A stretch of 64,000 bases of DNA from Bradyrhizobiaceae bacterium PARB1 (GTDB lineage Bacteria > Pseudomonadota > Alphaproteobacteria > Rhizobiales > Xanthobacteraceae). Of this stretch, positions 33,802-44,300 are shown piece after piece. The notes beneath the pieces were generated by a model. That model was given only the letters and a program-made list of their open reading frames with translations, made no database searches and was not told the DNA's origin. Where the stretch lies: the NCBI GenBank assembly GCA_002256345.1, contig NKIY01000001.1:1056507-1120506 (forward strand), in the 5' to 3' direction. Position 1 is the first letter of the stretch. Each line of letters starts with the position of its first letter. A program made the position numbers and the translations under genes.

Positions 33802-33822
33802 GTCCCGGCGCAAGACCGGGAC
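33802..33822 (+). promoter_or_regulatory. Leader hairpin before second transporter operon
   Basis: gtcccgg and ccgggac are separated by 7 nt, ending just before the ggag ribosome site of a 46-codon frame. In the transcript it would form a stem-loop next to the ribosome site, so an effect on translation or mRNA stability is possible. Confidence 0.35.
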
Positions 33823-33836
33823 GCAGGGAGATGAAC

Positions 33837-33977
33837 ATGGCGAACACATCCGCGCCGATGGCTATCCGGCTGACTGTGCTCCGTGGGCCCGTTATATGCG
33901 GGACCGCGTCGATCGCGAGAGGGCGTGCAATATTCGCGACGCTCGTTGCCGGATCTCTCCATACACACTTGTCGTGA
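33837..33977 (+). CDS. Small 46-residue protein coupled to ABC ATPase
   Basis: ATG 33837 has gggag upstream and the frame ends in TGA at 33975-33977, overlapping a GTG start of the ABC ATPase gene (GTGA). The product, with an amphipathic middle (AIRLTVLRGPVICG) and a second hydrophobic stretch (AIFATLVAGSL), has no recognised family. The overlap suggests it serves as a leader whose translation feeds the ATPase gene. It could also be chance. Confidence 0.4.
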   Translation: MANTSAPMAIRLTVLRGPVICGTASIARGRAIFATLVAGSLHTHLS

Positions 33978-35044
33978 GCGCTCCGATGCGGAGTGCAGAT
34001 CAGACATCCTTCGCTTCCGATATCCGCGGGCACGCGCATTCGGGCCCGGCAGCGTTAGTTCAGCCGTTGCTGGAGGTGCGCGACTTGTCGCTGTCCTTCA
34101 CGACGGGACGCGGTGCGTTGTCGATTACGCGGAATGTGAGCTTCTCCATCGCGCCCGGCGAGCGCGTCGGCCTTGTCGGCGAAAGCGGCTGTGGCAAGAC
34201 CGTGACAGGCCTGTCGCTGCTGCGCCTGCTGCCGCCGCAATCGGCCCGGATCGAGGGGCAAATCCTCTTCAACGGCACCAATCTCGCGACGCTCTCGCCG
34301 CGGCGAATGCGCGCAGTGCGCGGGCGCGACATCGCGATGATTTTTCAGGAGCCGATGAGCGCGCTCGATCCGGTTTTCACCGTGGGCGATCAGATCAGCG
34401 AGGCTTACCGCGTTCATTTTCCGGTCAGTCGTGCCGATGGGCGCGAGCGCGCCATCAAGGCGTTGCGCGATGTCGGCATTCCCGCACCCGAGCGCCGCTG
34501 CGACGAATATCCCCATCAATTATCCGGCGGCATGCGGCAGCGCGTCATGATTGCGATGGCGCTGATCTGCGAACCGAAGCTGCTGATTGCGGATGAGCCG
34601 ACGACGGCACTCGATGTCACCGTGCAGGCGCAGATCACCGATCTCTTGCGCTCCCTGAGCGAGCGCACCGGCACTGCATTGGTGTTCATCACCCATGATC
34701 TTGGCGTCGTCGCGGAAACCTGTACGCGCATGATCACCATGTATGCGGGCGAGGTGGTCGAGGATGCGCCGGTGGACGACGCGCTGATGCGGCCCCGCCA
34801 TCCCTATACGTCCGGGCTGCTGCGATCCTTGCCTGGTCTGAGCGAACGACGTGGCGCGCTTCCTTCGATTCCCGGCCGCGTGCCGTCGCCGAATGCCATG
34901 CCGGCGGGTTGCCGCTTCCGCTCACGCTGCAAATATGCGGCTCCGGGCTGCGAGCGAGAGCAGCCGATGGTCGCGACCGATGCTGGGCGCGCAGCGCGCT
35001 GCTGGCGTGCGCCCACGCTCGAATTGCCGGGAGCGGTCAACTGA
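33974..35044 (+). CDS. ABC transporter ATPase (DppD-like)
   Basis: A 356-residue ATPase of the oligopeptide type. Walker [10 protein letters not shown]-loop [12 protein letters not shown], signature LSGGMRQR and Walker [12 protein letters not shown] are in order. The C-terminal oligo_HPY region has [12 protein letters not shown] and [14 protein letters not shown], whose cysteines can hold an iron-sulfur cluster in this family. Start GTG 33974 (overlapping a small frame) or ATG 33986. The stop overlaps the partner ATPase start (TGATG). Confidence 0.9.
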   Translation: MSAPMRSADQTSFASDIRGHAHSGPAALVQPLLEVRDLSLSFTTGRGALSITRNVSFSIAPGERVGLVGESGCGKTVTGLSLLRLLPPQSARIEGQILFNGTNLATLSPRRMRAVRGRDIAMIFQEPMSALDPVFTVGDQISEAYRVHFPVSRADGRERAIKALRDVGIPAPERRCDEYPHQLSGGMRQRVMIAMALICEPKLLIADEPTTALDVTVQAQITDLLRSLSERTGTALVFITHDLGVVAETCTRMITMYAGEVVEDAPVDDALMRPRHPYTSGLLRSLPGLSERRGALPSIPGRVPSPNAMPAGCRFRSRCKYAAPGCEREQPMVATDAGRAARCWRAPTLELPGAVN

Positions 35045-36066
35045 TGTCTGCTATCGAACACAATGACAGCGGCATCCTCGCTGTGCGCGATTTGCGCATT
35101 CTGTTTCCGACGCGCGATGGTCGCGACACGGTCAAGGCAATCGATGGCATGGATTTCGATGTCCATCCAGGCGAGACCTTCGGCGTCATCGGCGAGTCCG
35201 GCTCGGGAAAGACCACGCTCGGTCGCGCGCTGGTATCCCTGTTGCCGCCAACCGAAGGCAAGATCCTGCACGACGGGACCGATCCGGCGACCCTCACCGC
35301 CGAGCGTTTTCGTGCGCATCGCCGCGACTACCAGATCATCTTTCAGGATCCGAACGCTGCGCTGAACCCGCGCATGACCATCATCGACAGCATCGTCGAG
35401 CCCATGGAGATCATGCGCGAAGGCGATGCGACCTCGCGCCGCCGACGGGGGATCGCGATGCTGGACCGCGTCGGACTGTCGGCGGAAGCGGCGGACCGTT
35501 ATCCGCATCAACTGTCGGGCGGCCAGAAACAGCGCGTCAATATCGCGCGTGTCCTCACGCTGCGCCCGAAAGTGATCGTCTGCGATGAAGTCGTCGCAGC
35601 GCTCGATGTGTCCATCCGCGGCGATGTGCTCAATCTGTTTGCCGATCTGCAGCGCGAATTCGGCCTGACCTATGTGTTCATCACTCACGATATCTCCGTG
35701 GTGTCGCATATCTCCGATCGGATTGCGGTCACCTATCTCGGCAAGCTGATGGAGCTTGGCAGCGCGGAGGATGTCGTCGAGCGTCCGCTGCATCCCTACA
35801 CGCGGGCGCTGCTGTCGGCGGAGCCGGTCCCGCTGCCATCGCATTTGCGCGTCGATCGCCGCGTCATTCTCGAAGGCGAGATACCGAGTCCCGTTTCGCC
35901 GCCATCGGGCTGTCGCTTCCGCACGCGCTGCCCGTCGGTGCAGTCGCGCTGCGCAGAGGAAGTTCCGGCCTGGCGCGAAGTCAAGCCGGGCCATCACGTT
36001 GCCTGCCATTTCGCGACGGCCGATGGCCCGCCAGAAGATAATCAGAAGGCGCCCAAGGCGTCATAA
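35044..36066 (+). CDS. ABC transporter ATPase (DppF-like)
   Basis: A 340-residue partner ATPase. Walker A GESGSGKT, Q-loop IIFQDPNAALNP, signature LSGGQKQR; the Walker B segment reads VIVCDEVVAALDV, with Val replacing the usual Pro-Thr after DE. The C-terminal oligo_HPY part has PYTRALLSAEP and CRFRTRCPSVQSRC. It forms a heterodimer with the upstream ATPase; in the other transporter of this window the two units are fused. The binding-protein gene follows after 19 bp. Confidence 0.9.
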   Translation: MSAIEHNDSGILAVRDLRILFPTRDGRDTVKAIDGMDFDVHPGETFGVIGESGSGKTTLGRALVSLLPPTEGKILHDGTDPATLTAERFRAHRRDYQIIFQDPNAALNPRMTIIDSIVEPMEIMREGDATSRRRRGIAMLDRVGLSAEAADRYPHQLSGGQKQRVNIARVLTLRPKVIVCDEVVAALDVSIRGDVLNLFADLQREFGLTYVFITHDISVVSHISDRIAVTYLGKLMELGSAEDVVERPLHPYTRALLSAEPVPLPSHLRVDRRVILEGEIPSPVSPPSGCRFRTRCPSVQSRCAEEVPAWREVKPGHHVACHFATADGPPEDNQKAPKAS

Positions 36067-36085
36067 TCATCGGGAGGAGAACAAG

Positions 36086-37639
36086 ATGCGCGTGATCGAT
36101 CTCGGACAGCGGCAATTGCGCCGCCGCGATATCCTGGCGCTGATGGGCGGGGCTGCGGCTGCCGGCACATTGGGCCTGCCGGCATTCGCCGAGGAAGCGA
36201 AGAAGGGCGGTGTGCTGAAAGTTGCCGCGCCAGCCAACCCGTCGTCGCTCGATCCCGCGACCGGTGGCGCCGGCTCGGATCACAGCATTCTCTGGACCAT
36301 GTATGACACGCTGGTCGAATGGGACTACGAGACCCTGAAGCCGAAGCCCGGCATGGCGAAGTGGACGTTCCCCGATCCGAAGATCATGGTGCTGGACATC
36401 ACGGGCGGCATCAAATTTCACGATGGCACCACGCTCGATGCCGAGGCCGTGAAGTTCAATCTCGAACGCAACCGCTCGGATCAGCGCTCCAATGTGAAGC
36501 CCGATCTGTCCAGCGTCGAGAGCATCGAGGTGACCGGCCCGCTGCAGGTCACGCTCAAGCTCAAGAATCCCGACTCCGCACTGCCGGCGATTCTATCCGA
36601 TCGTGCCGGCATGATGGTCTCGCCGACCAACATCAAGGCCCTCGGCAATGACACGGATCGCAAGCCCGTCGGCGCCGGACCGTGGAAGTTCGTGCGCTGG
36701 AACGACAACGAGATCATCGTCGTCACGCGCCACGAGGACTATTGGCGCAAGGGCCGGCCGTATCTCGATGGCATCGAGTTCAACATCATCACGGAGAATG
36801 CAACGGCGTTACGCTCGGTGGTGGCGGGGCAAAACGACATGGCGTTCCAGCTTCCCGCACGTCTGAAGCCGGTGATCGAGCGCGCCAAGAATCTGACGAC
36901 GGTGACCTCGCCGACGCTGTATTGCATCCAGCTCTATTTCAACTATGCCCGCGCGCCCCTAGACAATGTGAAGGTCCGGCAGGCCATCAACTTTGCTCTC
37001 GACAGGGACGTTTTCGTCAAGGCGGCGCTCAGCGGTCTCGGTGAGCCCGCCCGGATGACGCTGCCGAGCTCGCACTGGGCCTATAATAAGGATGTCGCCA
37101 ACACCTATCCGCACGATCCCGAGCGCGCGAAGAAATTGCTCGCCGAGGCCGGCTACAAGGATGGTCTCGAACTCACTATCGGCGGTTATACCGATCAGGA
37201 CTCGGTTCGCCGTGGCGAGGTGATCCAAGATCAGCTCGGCAAGGCCGGCATTCGCCTGAAATTCACCCGCGGTACCATCGCCGAAATCAGCGCGCAGTTC
37301 TTTGCCACCGAGAAAAAGTTCGATCTTCTGGTGTCGGCCTGGACCGGGCGTCCCGATCCGAGCATGACCTATGCGCTCGGCTTCGACAAAGATGCCTACT
37401 ACAATGCCGGGCGTACGGCAGACCCCGAACTGTCCAGGCTGATCAAGGAGAGCCGGGTCAGCGAGGATCTCAGCAAGCGTGCCGAAATCTTCGCCAAGAT
37501 CCAGAAGATCACCGTGGAAACCGCACTCTCGGCGCCACTCGCATTCCAGTTCGAACTGGACGCCTTGTCCGGCAAGGTGAAGGGCTTCAAGCCGAACCTG
37601 CTCGGTAAGCCGAAATTCGAGAACATCTCCCTCGGATAA
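36086..37639 (+). CDS. Dipeptide-type ABC transporter solute-binding protein, second system
   Basis: A 517-residue SBP_bac_5 protein. The leader LRRRDILALMGGAAAAGTLG is twin-arginine-like and is cleaved near AFAEEA. Mature motifs: SSLDPATGG, MYDTLVEWD, IKFHDGTTLDAEAVKFNL, GAGPWKFVRW, RQAINFALDR. ATG 36086 follows gggaggaga. A GC-rich hairpin lies just after the stop, as is common between a highly expressed binding-protein gene and its permeases. Confidence 0.9.
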   Translation: MRVIDLGQRQLRRRDILALMGGAAAAGTLGLPAFAEEAKKGGVLKVAAPANPSSLDPATGGAGSDHSILWTMYDTLVEWDYETLKPKPGMAKWTFPDPKIMVLDITGGIKFHDGTTLDAEAVKFNLERNRSDQRSNVKPDLSSVESIEVTGPLQVTLKLKNPDSALPAILSDRAGMMVSPTNIKALGNDTDRKPVGAGPWKFVRWNDNEIIVVTRHEDYWRKGRPYLDGIEFNIITENATALRSVVAGQNDMAFQLPARLKPVIERAKNLTTVTSPTLYCIQLYFNYARAPLDNVKVRQAINFALDRDVFVKAALSGLGEPARMTLPSSHWAYNKDVANTYPHDPERAKKLLAEAGYKDGLELTIGGYTDQDSVRRGEVIQDQLGKAGIRLKFTRGTIAEISAQFFATEKKFDLLVSAWTGRPDPSMTYALGFDKDAYYNAGRTADPELSRLIKESRVSEDLSKRAEIFAKIQKITVETALSAPLAFQFELDALSGKVKGFKPNLLGKPKFENISLG

Positions 37640-37645
37640 TGCCAA

Positions 37646-37672
37646 CGGCGCCGCGCACGACGCGCGGCGCCG
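37646..37672 (+). terminator. Intra-operon hairpin after binding-protein gene
   Basis: cggcgccgcgc and gcgcggcgccg form a perfect 11-bp stem with a 5-nt loop, 7 nt after the stop. No T-run follows, so partial termination or 3' end protection is more likely than a full stop. It also shows that the downstream permease should start after the hairpin, at 37693. Confidence 0.6.
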
Positions 37673-37692
37673 CCTTTCAGGTGAAATGGCGC

Positions 37693-38649
37693 ATGATAAA
37701 ATCTGCACGTCTCCGCATCGTCGGCCGCCGCTTGCTCCAGGCGCTTCCGGTCGTGATCCTGTCCACCTTTATCGTGTTCGGCCTGCTGAAGCTGGTGCCG
37801 GGCGATGTCGCCGTGACGCTTGCGGGCGACAATGCCTCGGATCAGCGCATCGCCGAGATTCGCGAGATCTACGGCCTCAACCAGCCGTTTCTGGTCCAGT
37901 ATGGCTCGTGGCTGCTCAAGGCGTTGCACGGCGATCTGTCGAAATCGCTGATCTCGAACGAGGCGGTGCTGACGGCCATCCAGCGCTGCCTGCCGCATAC
38001 GATCCTGATCGTGGTTCTGGCTTTGTTGACGGCGCTGATCATCGGCATTCCGCTTGGCATCGCTGCGGCGACGAAGCCCGGTTCATGGATCGACGGCTTC
38101 GTGATGGCGATCGCCTCGCTCGGCGTTGCCGTGCCGAACTTCTGGCTCGGCATGTTGCTGGTCGCCTTTTTCTCGCTGCAACTCAATTGGTTGCCTGCGA
38201 CCGGCGCAGTATCCTTGATGAAGGATCCATGGGTGGCCCTCAGTCATGCCATCCTTCCGGCAGTCGCGCTCGCATCCGGCGGCATCGCCGAAGTCGCGCG
38301 GCAATTGCGCTCGTCTTTGGTGGAAATCCTGTCGTCGCAGCAGGTGCGGACGCTGCATGCGAAAGGTTTGCCGCCGTCGTCGATCTTGTGGCGGCACGGT
38401 CTCAAGAATGTCAGCGTGAACCTGCTCACGGTGGTGAGCCTGCTGGCCAATCGCATGCTGGCGGCGACGGTGGTCGTCGAAGCGGTGTTCGCCATTCCCG
38501 GCATGGGAGGCTTGATCGTCAACGCGGCCATGAACCGCGATTTTCCGGTGGTGCAGGGCGTCGTCTTCACCATGGTGCTGATCGTCGTCAGCATCAATCT
38601 TCTGACGGACATTCTCTACAGTGTCCTCGATCCGAGGATTTCGTCATGA
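37693..38649 (+). CDS. ABC transporter permease (DppB-like), second system
   Basis: A 318-residue permease. N-terminal helix ALPVVILSTFIVFGLLKLV, then PGDVAVTLAGDNAS, multiple core helices, and the ATPase-contact region LHAKGLPPSSILWRHGLKN. It ends LTDILYSVLDPRIS. ATG 37693 (after caggtg) is chosen over 37639 because the longer start lies upstream of a stable hairpin and adds residues not found in the family. The stop overlaps the next permease by ATGA. Confidence 0.9.
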   Translation: MIKSARLRIVGRRLLQALPVVILSTFIVFGLLKLVPGDVAVTLAGDNASDQRIAEIREIYGLNQPFLVQYGSWLLKALHGDLSKSLISNEAVLTAIQRCLPHTILIVVLALLTALIIGIPLGIAAATKPGSWIDGFVMAIASLGVAVPNFWLGMLLVAFFSLQLNWLPATGAVSLMKDPWVALSHAILPAVALASGGIAEVARQLRSSLVEILSSQQVRTLHAKGLPPSSILWRHGLKNVSVNLLTVVSLLANRMLAATVVVEAVFAIPGMGGLIVNAAMNRDFPVVQGVVFTMVLIVVSINLLTDILYSVLDPRISS

Positions 38650-39521
38650 CCGATGCCGTGATGACAGCCCCGCGCCAGCCCAGCCGGCTTTCGGGTTTCG
38701 GGCGCTGGCTGGTCACCGATATTCGCGGCGCGATCAGCCTGGGCTTCCTGCTGGCGCTGCTGCTGATCTCAGTGCTCGCGCCATGGATCTCGCCCTACAA
38801 TCCGGTGGCGCAGAACATCGATGCGGCGCTGGCGACGATGTCGGCGCAGCACTGGCTCGGTGCCGACGATCTCGGCCGCGATACGCTGAGCCGCCTGATC
38901 TATGGCGGTGTCGCATCGCTCTATGCCAGCTTCCTTGCCGTCGCGATTGCGGTGCTGATCGGTGTGCCCGTTGGCGTGCTTGCCGGCTATCTCGGCGGCT
39001 GGGTCGATACGGTGATCAGCCGCATCATCGACAGTTTTCTGTCCTTCCCGGCGATCGTGCTGGCGATCGCAGTCACGGGCGCCCTCGGGATCGGTCTGAC
39101 CAATGGCATGATCTCGGTCGGCATCGTGTTCTCGCCGCAACTCGCGCGTCTCGTTCGCGCCCGTACGCTGGTGGTGCGTAACGAGCTCTATGTCGACGCC
39201 GCGCGCTGCTTCGGCGGTTCAACCTCTCGCATTCTCTGGCGGCATGTGTTGCCCAATGCGATCCAGCCGGTGATCGTCCAGGTCACGCTGCTGCTCGCGG
39301 CGGCGTTGCTCGCCGAAGCCAGCCTTAGCTTTCTCGGCCTTGGCATCCAGCCGCCGGATCCGAGCTGGGGCGCGATGCTGGCGCGCGCCTATCAGAATAT
39401 GGAGATCGCGCCCGAGCAGATGTATCCGCCTGGCCTCGCGATCCTGTTTACGGCGCTGGCCTTCAATACGCTGGGTGAGTCGCTGCGCGTCGCCCTCGAC
39501 CCCACAATGAAACGTAACTGA
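38646..39521 (+). CDS. ABC transporter permease (DppC-like), second system
   Basis: A 291-residue permease: cytoplasmic start, helix AISLGFLLALLLISVLAPW, HWLGADDLGRDTLSRLIYG, five core helices with VDAARCFGGSTSRILWRHVLPN as ATPase-contact loop, and LSFLGLGIQPPDPSWG. It ends NTLGESLRVALDPTMKRN. Gene order in this system is ATPase-ATPase-binding protein-permease-permease, different from the first. Confidence 0.92.
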   Translation: MTDAVMTAPRQPSRLSGFGRWLVTDIRGAISLGFLLALLLISVLAPWISPYNPVAQNIDAALATMSAQHWLGADDLGRDTLSRLIYGGVASLYASFLAVAIAVLIGVPVGVLAGYLGGWVDTVISRIIDSFLSFPAIVLAIAVTGALGIGLTNGMISVGIVFSPQLARLVRARTLVVRNELYVDAARCFGGSTSRILWRHVLPNAIQPVIVQVTLLLAAALLAEASLSFLGLGIQPPDPSWGAMLARAYQNMEIAPEQMYPPGLAILFTALAFNTLGESLRVALDPTMKRN

Positions 39522-39541
39522 CAAGAACAAGGAAGACGGTG

Positions 39542-41269
39542 ATGACCGCTGATACCAGGGAAGCGCAAAAGGAAGCCGACTATCTCGCCAGGCTGCACGA
39601 GCTCTGGGCCAAGGCATGGCCGAAAGGCACGCCGAACAAGCCGCAATATCCTCACGGCGAAGTGGCGCTGACCGAATATCTGCGCATCTGGGCGCGGTCG
39701 CAGCCGCAGAAGCCGGCGGTGATCTTTTATGGCCACGTCACCAGCTATGCCGATCTCGACAAGCAGAGCGATCGCTTTGCCGCCTTGTTGATGGCGAAGG
39801 GTGTTCGCAAGGGAGATCGCGTTGCCGTCTTCATGCCGAACTGCCCGCAATTCCACATCGCGTTCTTCGGCATCCTCAAGCTCGGTGCCATCCACGTTCC
39901 GGTCAGCCCGCTGTCGCGCGCATTCGAACTGGCCTATGAGCTCAATGACACCGATGCCGAAGTTATTGTTGCGCTGGACCAACTGGCGCCGGTGGTCGAT
40001 CAGGTGCGCGGCGAGACCAAGCTGCGCGAGGTGATCGTCACCTCCTTCGCCGATGTGCTTCCGGCCGAGCCGACCATTCCTGTGCCGGACTCCATTCGTG
40101 GCCCCCGCGTCGCCGTTTCTGGCGCGACCGACCTGCTGCCCGCACTCGCGGCTTTGCCTGAGCCGAAGCCGCTGCCGCCGGCCGCACTCGATGATATCGC
40201 AGCACTGAATTATACGGGCGGCACCACGGGTATGCCCAAAGGCTGCGTCCATACCCAGCGCGATATGGTCTATACGGCCGCCGCCAATCACGGCATCTCG
40301 GTCGTCTCCAATCAGAACAGTATCTATATGTCGTTCTTTCCGGAATTCTGGATTGCCGGCGAGAATTTCGGCCTGATCTTCCCGCTGTTCGCCGGGGCGA
40401 CGCTGGTGCTGCTGGCGCGCTGGGACGCGGTGGGCGCGCTGGCGGCCATCGACCGCTACAAGGTCAATGTCACCGCGATGCCGGTGGATGGCGCCGTCGA
40501 GCTGATGGATCATCCGCGCTTCAAGGAGTTCGACCTGTCTTCGCTCGATCAGGTCCGCGTCGTTTCCTTCGTGAAGAAACTCAATCCCGATTATCGCAAG
40601 CGCTGGAAGGATCTCACCGGCATCATCCTCGCCGAAGCCTCCTGGGGGATGACGGAAACGCACACGTCGAACACATTCGTGTCCGGCTTTCAGGAAAATG
40701 ATTTCGATCTGCTGTCGCAGCCGATTTTTGTCGGCCTGCCGGTGCCGGGTGCCGAATTCAAGATCACCGATTTCGAGACTGGCGAACTGGTGCCGCTCGG
40801 CGGCGAAGGAGAAATCCGCGTGCGCACGCCGTCGCTGCTCAAGAGCTACTGGAACAAGCCAGAAGCAACGGCGCAGTCGCTTGTCGACGGTTGGTTGCGC
40901 ACCGGCGATATCGGCACCATCGATACGCAGGGCTTCCTGCACTTCCTCGGTCGCCGCAAGGAGATGCTGAAGGTGAAGGGCATGAGCGTGTTTCCGCCGG
41001 AGATCGAGGCACTGCTCGGTCAGCACCCGAAGGTGCTGGGCTCTGGCGTGGTCGGCCGCGACGATGCCGACAAGGGACAGGTGCCCGTCGCCTTCATCCA
41101 GCTCAAACCGGAAGCTTACGGCAGCATCACGCCGGCCGAGATCCAGGCGTGGTGCGCCGAGCGGATGGCCGTCTACAAGGTGCCGGAAATCCGCATCATC
41201 GATGCGTTGCCGATGACCGCCACCGGCAAAGTGAAGAAGCAGGAATTGAACGCCAACGCGCCGCTCTGA
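39542..41269 (+). CDS. Acyl-CoA ligase (AMP-forming)
   Basis: A 575-residue ANL-superfamily enzyme. The phosphate-binding loop is ALNYTGGTTGMPKGC, followed by WGMTETHTSN (A5), GWLRTGDIG (A7), the hinge RRKEMLKVKGMSVFPPEIE and the C-terminal catalytic Lys in MTATGKVKKQEL. It would activate a carboxylic acid to its CoA thioester. ATG 39542 follows aaggaag. Neighbours are an ABC importer upstream and a biotin-dependent acyl-CoA carboxylase downstream, so import, CoA activation and carboxylation form a plausible sequence. Acid specificity cannot be predicted. Confidence 0.9.
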   Translation: MTADTREAQKEADYLARLHELWAKAWPKGTPNKPQYPHGEVALTEYLRIWARSQPQKPAVIFYGHVTSYADLDKQSDRFAALLMAKGVRKGDRVAVFMPNCPQFHIAFFGILKLGAIHVPVSPLSRAFELAYELNDTDAEVIVALDQLAPVVDQVRGETKLREVIVTSFADVLPAEPTIPVPDSIRGPRVAVSGATDLLPALAALPEPKPLPPAALDDIAALNYTGGTTGMPKGCVHTQRDMVYTAAANHGISVVSNQNSIYMSFFPEFWIAGENFGLIFPLFAGATLVLLARWDAVGALAAIDRYKVNVTAMPVDGAVELMDHPRFKEFDLSSLDQVRVVSFVKKLNPDYRKRWKDLTGIILAEASWGMTETHTSNTFVSGFQENDFDLLSQPIFVGLPVPGAEFKITDFETGELVPLGGEGEIRVRTPSLLKSYWNKPEATAQSLVDGWLRTGDIGTIDTQGFLHFLGRRKEMLKVKGMSVFPPEIEALLGQHPKVLGSGVVGRDDADKGQVPVAFIQLKPEAYGSITPAEIQAWCAERMAVYKVPEIRIIDALPMTATGKVKKQELNANAPL

Positions 41270-41340
41270 TCGGTGTGCGCCGCTATCCGCGCGCGGCGAA
41301 GGCCGTCGCCGGATCGTGTCTGTTGTCTACGGAGAGTCCG

Positions 41341-44300
41341 ATGTCCTTTCGTAAATTGCTGATTGCCAATCGCGGCGAGATCGCCATCCGCATCGCGCGC
41401 GCCGCCGCCGATGCCGGCCTCGCCACCGTCGCGATCCATCCGGCCGACGATGCGAATTCGCTCCATGTGCGCATTGCCGATGAAGCGCGCGAAATCCCCG
41501 GTCGCGGCGCGCGCGCCTATCTCGATATCGAGGGCGTGATCGGTGCGGCTAAGGCCAGCGGCTGCGATGCGCTGCATCCTGGCTATGGTTTTCTCAGTGA
41601 GAATGCCGATCTTGCGCAGCGTTGCGCCGATGAAGGCATCGTCTTTGTTGGCCCGTCGCCCGCGGCGCTCAAATTATTCGGCGACAAGGTCGCTGCAAAG
41701 CAGCTCGCCAAGCGCTGTGGCGTGCCGATCATCGCCGGTACCACCGGGCCATCGACGCTGGAAGAGATCAAGGCTTTCTTTGCCTCGCTCGGCGACAACG
41801 CGGCGATCATGATCAAGGCGATGGCCGGCGGCGGCGGTCGCGGTATGCGCATGGTCGAGCGTGCTGCGGATATCGATGACGCCTATGCGCGCTGCCAGTC
41901 GGAGGCCAAAGCTGGGTTCGGCTATGACGGCGTCTATGCCGAGCGCCTGATCCGCAATGCCCGGCATATCGAGGTGCAGATCATCGGTGATCGCCATGGC
42001 AATGTCAGCCACCTGTGGGAGCGCGAATGCACCATTCAACGCCGTAATCAGAAGCTGGTCGAGATCGCGCCGAGCCCGTCACTCACGGACGGTCTGCGTC
42101 ATCGGATCGTCGAAGCCGCGCGACAACTCGCGTCGGAAGCAAGATATGACAGTCTTGGCACCTTCGAGTTTCTGGTCGACGGCGAAGCCGGCGAGGCGGA
42201 TGGCGCTTTCGCCTTCATCGAGGCCAATCCGCGGCTGCAGGTCGAGCACACGGTGACCGAAGAGGTGCTGTCCGTCGATCTCGTCGGCGCGCAGCTCGCT
42301 GTCGCTGCCGGCGCTACGCTCGTCTCGCTTGGCCTCGACCATGCGTCGGTGCCGAAGCCGCGCGGTTTTGCGATGCAGTTGCGCATCAATATGGAGACGA
42401 TGGATGTCACCGGCGGCACCCAGCCGACCGGCGGCACGCTCGCCGTGTTCGAACCGCCGGCGGGGCCAGGCGTGCGGGTCGACACGTTCGGCTATGCGGG
42501 CTATCGGACCAGCGCGGCTTTCGACTCGTTGCTCGCCAAGGTCATTGTCCACACGCCGATGAAATGGGCTGATGTCGTCGCCAAGGGGGGGCGCGCGCTG
42601 CGCGAGTTTCGCATCGAGGGCGTCGCTACGAACATCCCGTTCATCCAGGCCATCCTCGCCCACGCGGATTTCCAGGCCAATCGTGTCAGCACCAGCTTCA
42701 TCGACCGGAATGTTGCGGATCTCGTGACAGCAGCACAGGCCGTCGCGCCGTCGCTATTCGCCGCCAGCGGTACTGCCGCACACAGTGCGGTATCGTCTGC
42801 CACGGCGGAGCCTGTGCCGGAGGGGGCAGTTGCCGTGATGGCGCCGCTGCAGGGTACCATCGTGTCGATCCCGGTGGCCGAGGGCGACATGGTGCGCCCC
42901 GGACAGCAGCTCGCCATCATCGAATCCATGAAGATGGAGCATCTCGTCACCGCGCAACAGGGCGGCCGCGTGATGCGGATCGTCGCAGCCGATGGCGCGA
43001 CGCTGATGCAGAACGAGGCCATCCTGTATCTTGAGCCACAGGATGTCGAAGGCGATCTCGTCGCCGAACAGGCGGAGATCGATCTCGATCACATCCGGCC
43101 AGACCTCGCCGAATTGCTCGCGCGGCAGGCCATCACGTTCGATGAAAACCGCCCGTCCTCGGTCGAACGGCGACGCAAGACCAATCAGCGCACCGCGCGT
43201 GAAAACATCGCTCAGCTCGTCGATGAAGGCTCCTTCATGGAATATGGCAGCCTGGCCATTGCTGGCCAGCGCCGCCGCCGTTCCGTCGCCGACCTCATCG
43301 AGAACACGCCTGCGGATGGTCTCGTCTCGGGCGTCGCTACGGTCAATGCGAAGACGTTCGGCGAACATGCCGCGCGCTGCATGGTCATTTCCTACGACTA
43401 TACGGTTCTTGCCGGCACGCAGGGGCATATGAACCACAAGAAAATCGACCGCATGCTGTCGCTGGTCGAACAGTGGCGGATGCCGCTGGTGTTCTATGCA
43501 GAGGGCGGCGGCGGCCGTCCCGGCGACACCGATCGGCTCGGTCTGACCGGTCTCGACGGACCGTCCTTCGTGCAATTCGCCAAGCTCTCGGGCCTAGTCC
43601 CGGTGATCGGCGTCGTCTCTGGCTATTGCTTCGCCGGCAATGCTGCGATGCTCGGTTGCTGCGATGTCATCATTGCCACAAAGAATGCTTCGATCGGCAT
43701 GGGCGGCCCCGCGATGATCGAAGGCGGTGGCCTCGGCGTCTACCATCCGGCCGAAGTCGGCCCGGTCTCGTTCCAGTCGCCGAATGGCGTCGTCGATATC
43801 CTCGTCGAAGACGAGGAGGAAGCGACGCGGGTTGCGCAGAAATATCTGTCCTATTTCCAGGGCGCGATTCCGGCATGGCGTGCACCGGACCAGCGTCTGT
43901 TGCGCCGCGCAATCCCGGAAAATCGTCTGCGCGTCTACGACATCCGTAATGTGATCGATCTCATGGCGGATGAAGACTCCGTGCTCGAGATCCGACGCGA
44001 TTTCGGCGTCGGCATGATCACCGCTTTCATCCGTATCGAGGGCAAGCCGTTCGGCCTCATCGCCAACAATCCGAAACATCTCGGCGGTGCCATCGATGCC
44101 GAAGCCGGCGACAAGGCTGCGCGCTTCATGCAGCTCTGCGATGCCTTCGACATTCCCATCGTCTCGCTCTGCGATACCCCCGGCTTCATGGTCGGGCCCG
44201 AAGCGGAGAAGACCGCGATCGTTCGCCATGTGGCGCGCATGTTCGTCACCGGCGCGAGCATCACGGTGCCGCTGTTCGGCATCGTGCTGCGCAAGGGCTA

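Noticed and set aside
37639..37692. Upstream ATG start of the second DppB-like permease
   Set aside because: The added segment spans a stable hairpin and is not part of the family; ATG 37693 has a plausible ribosome site.
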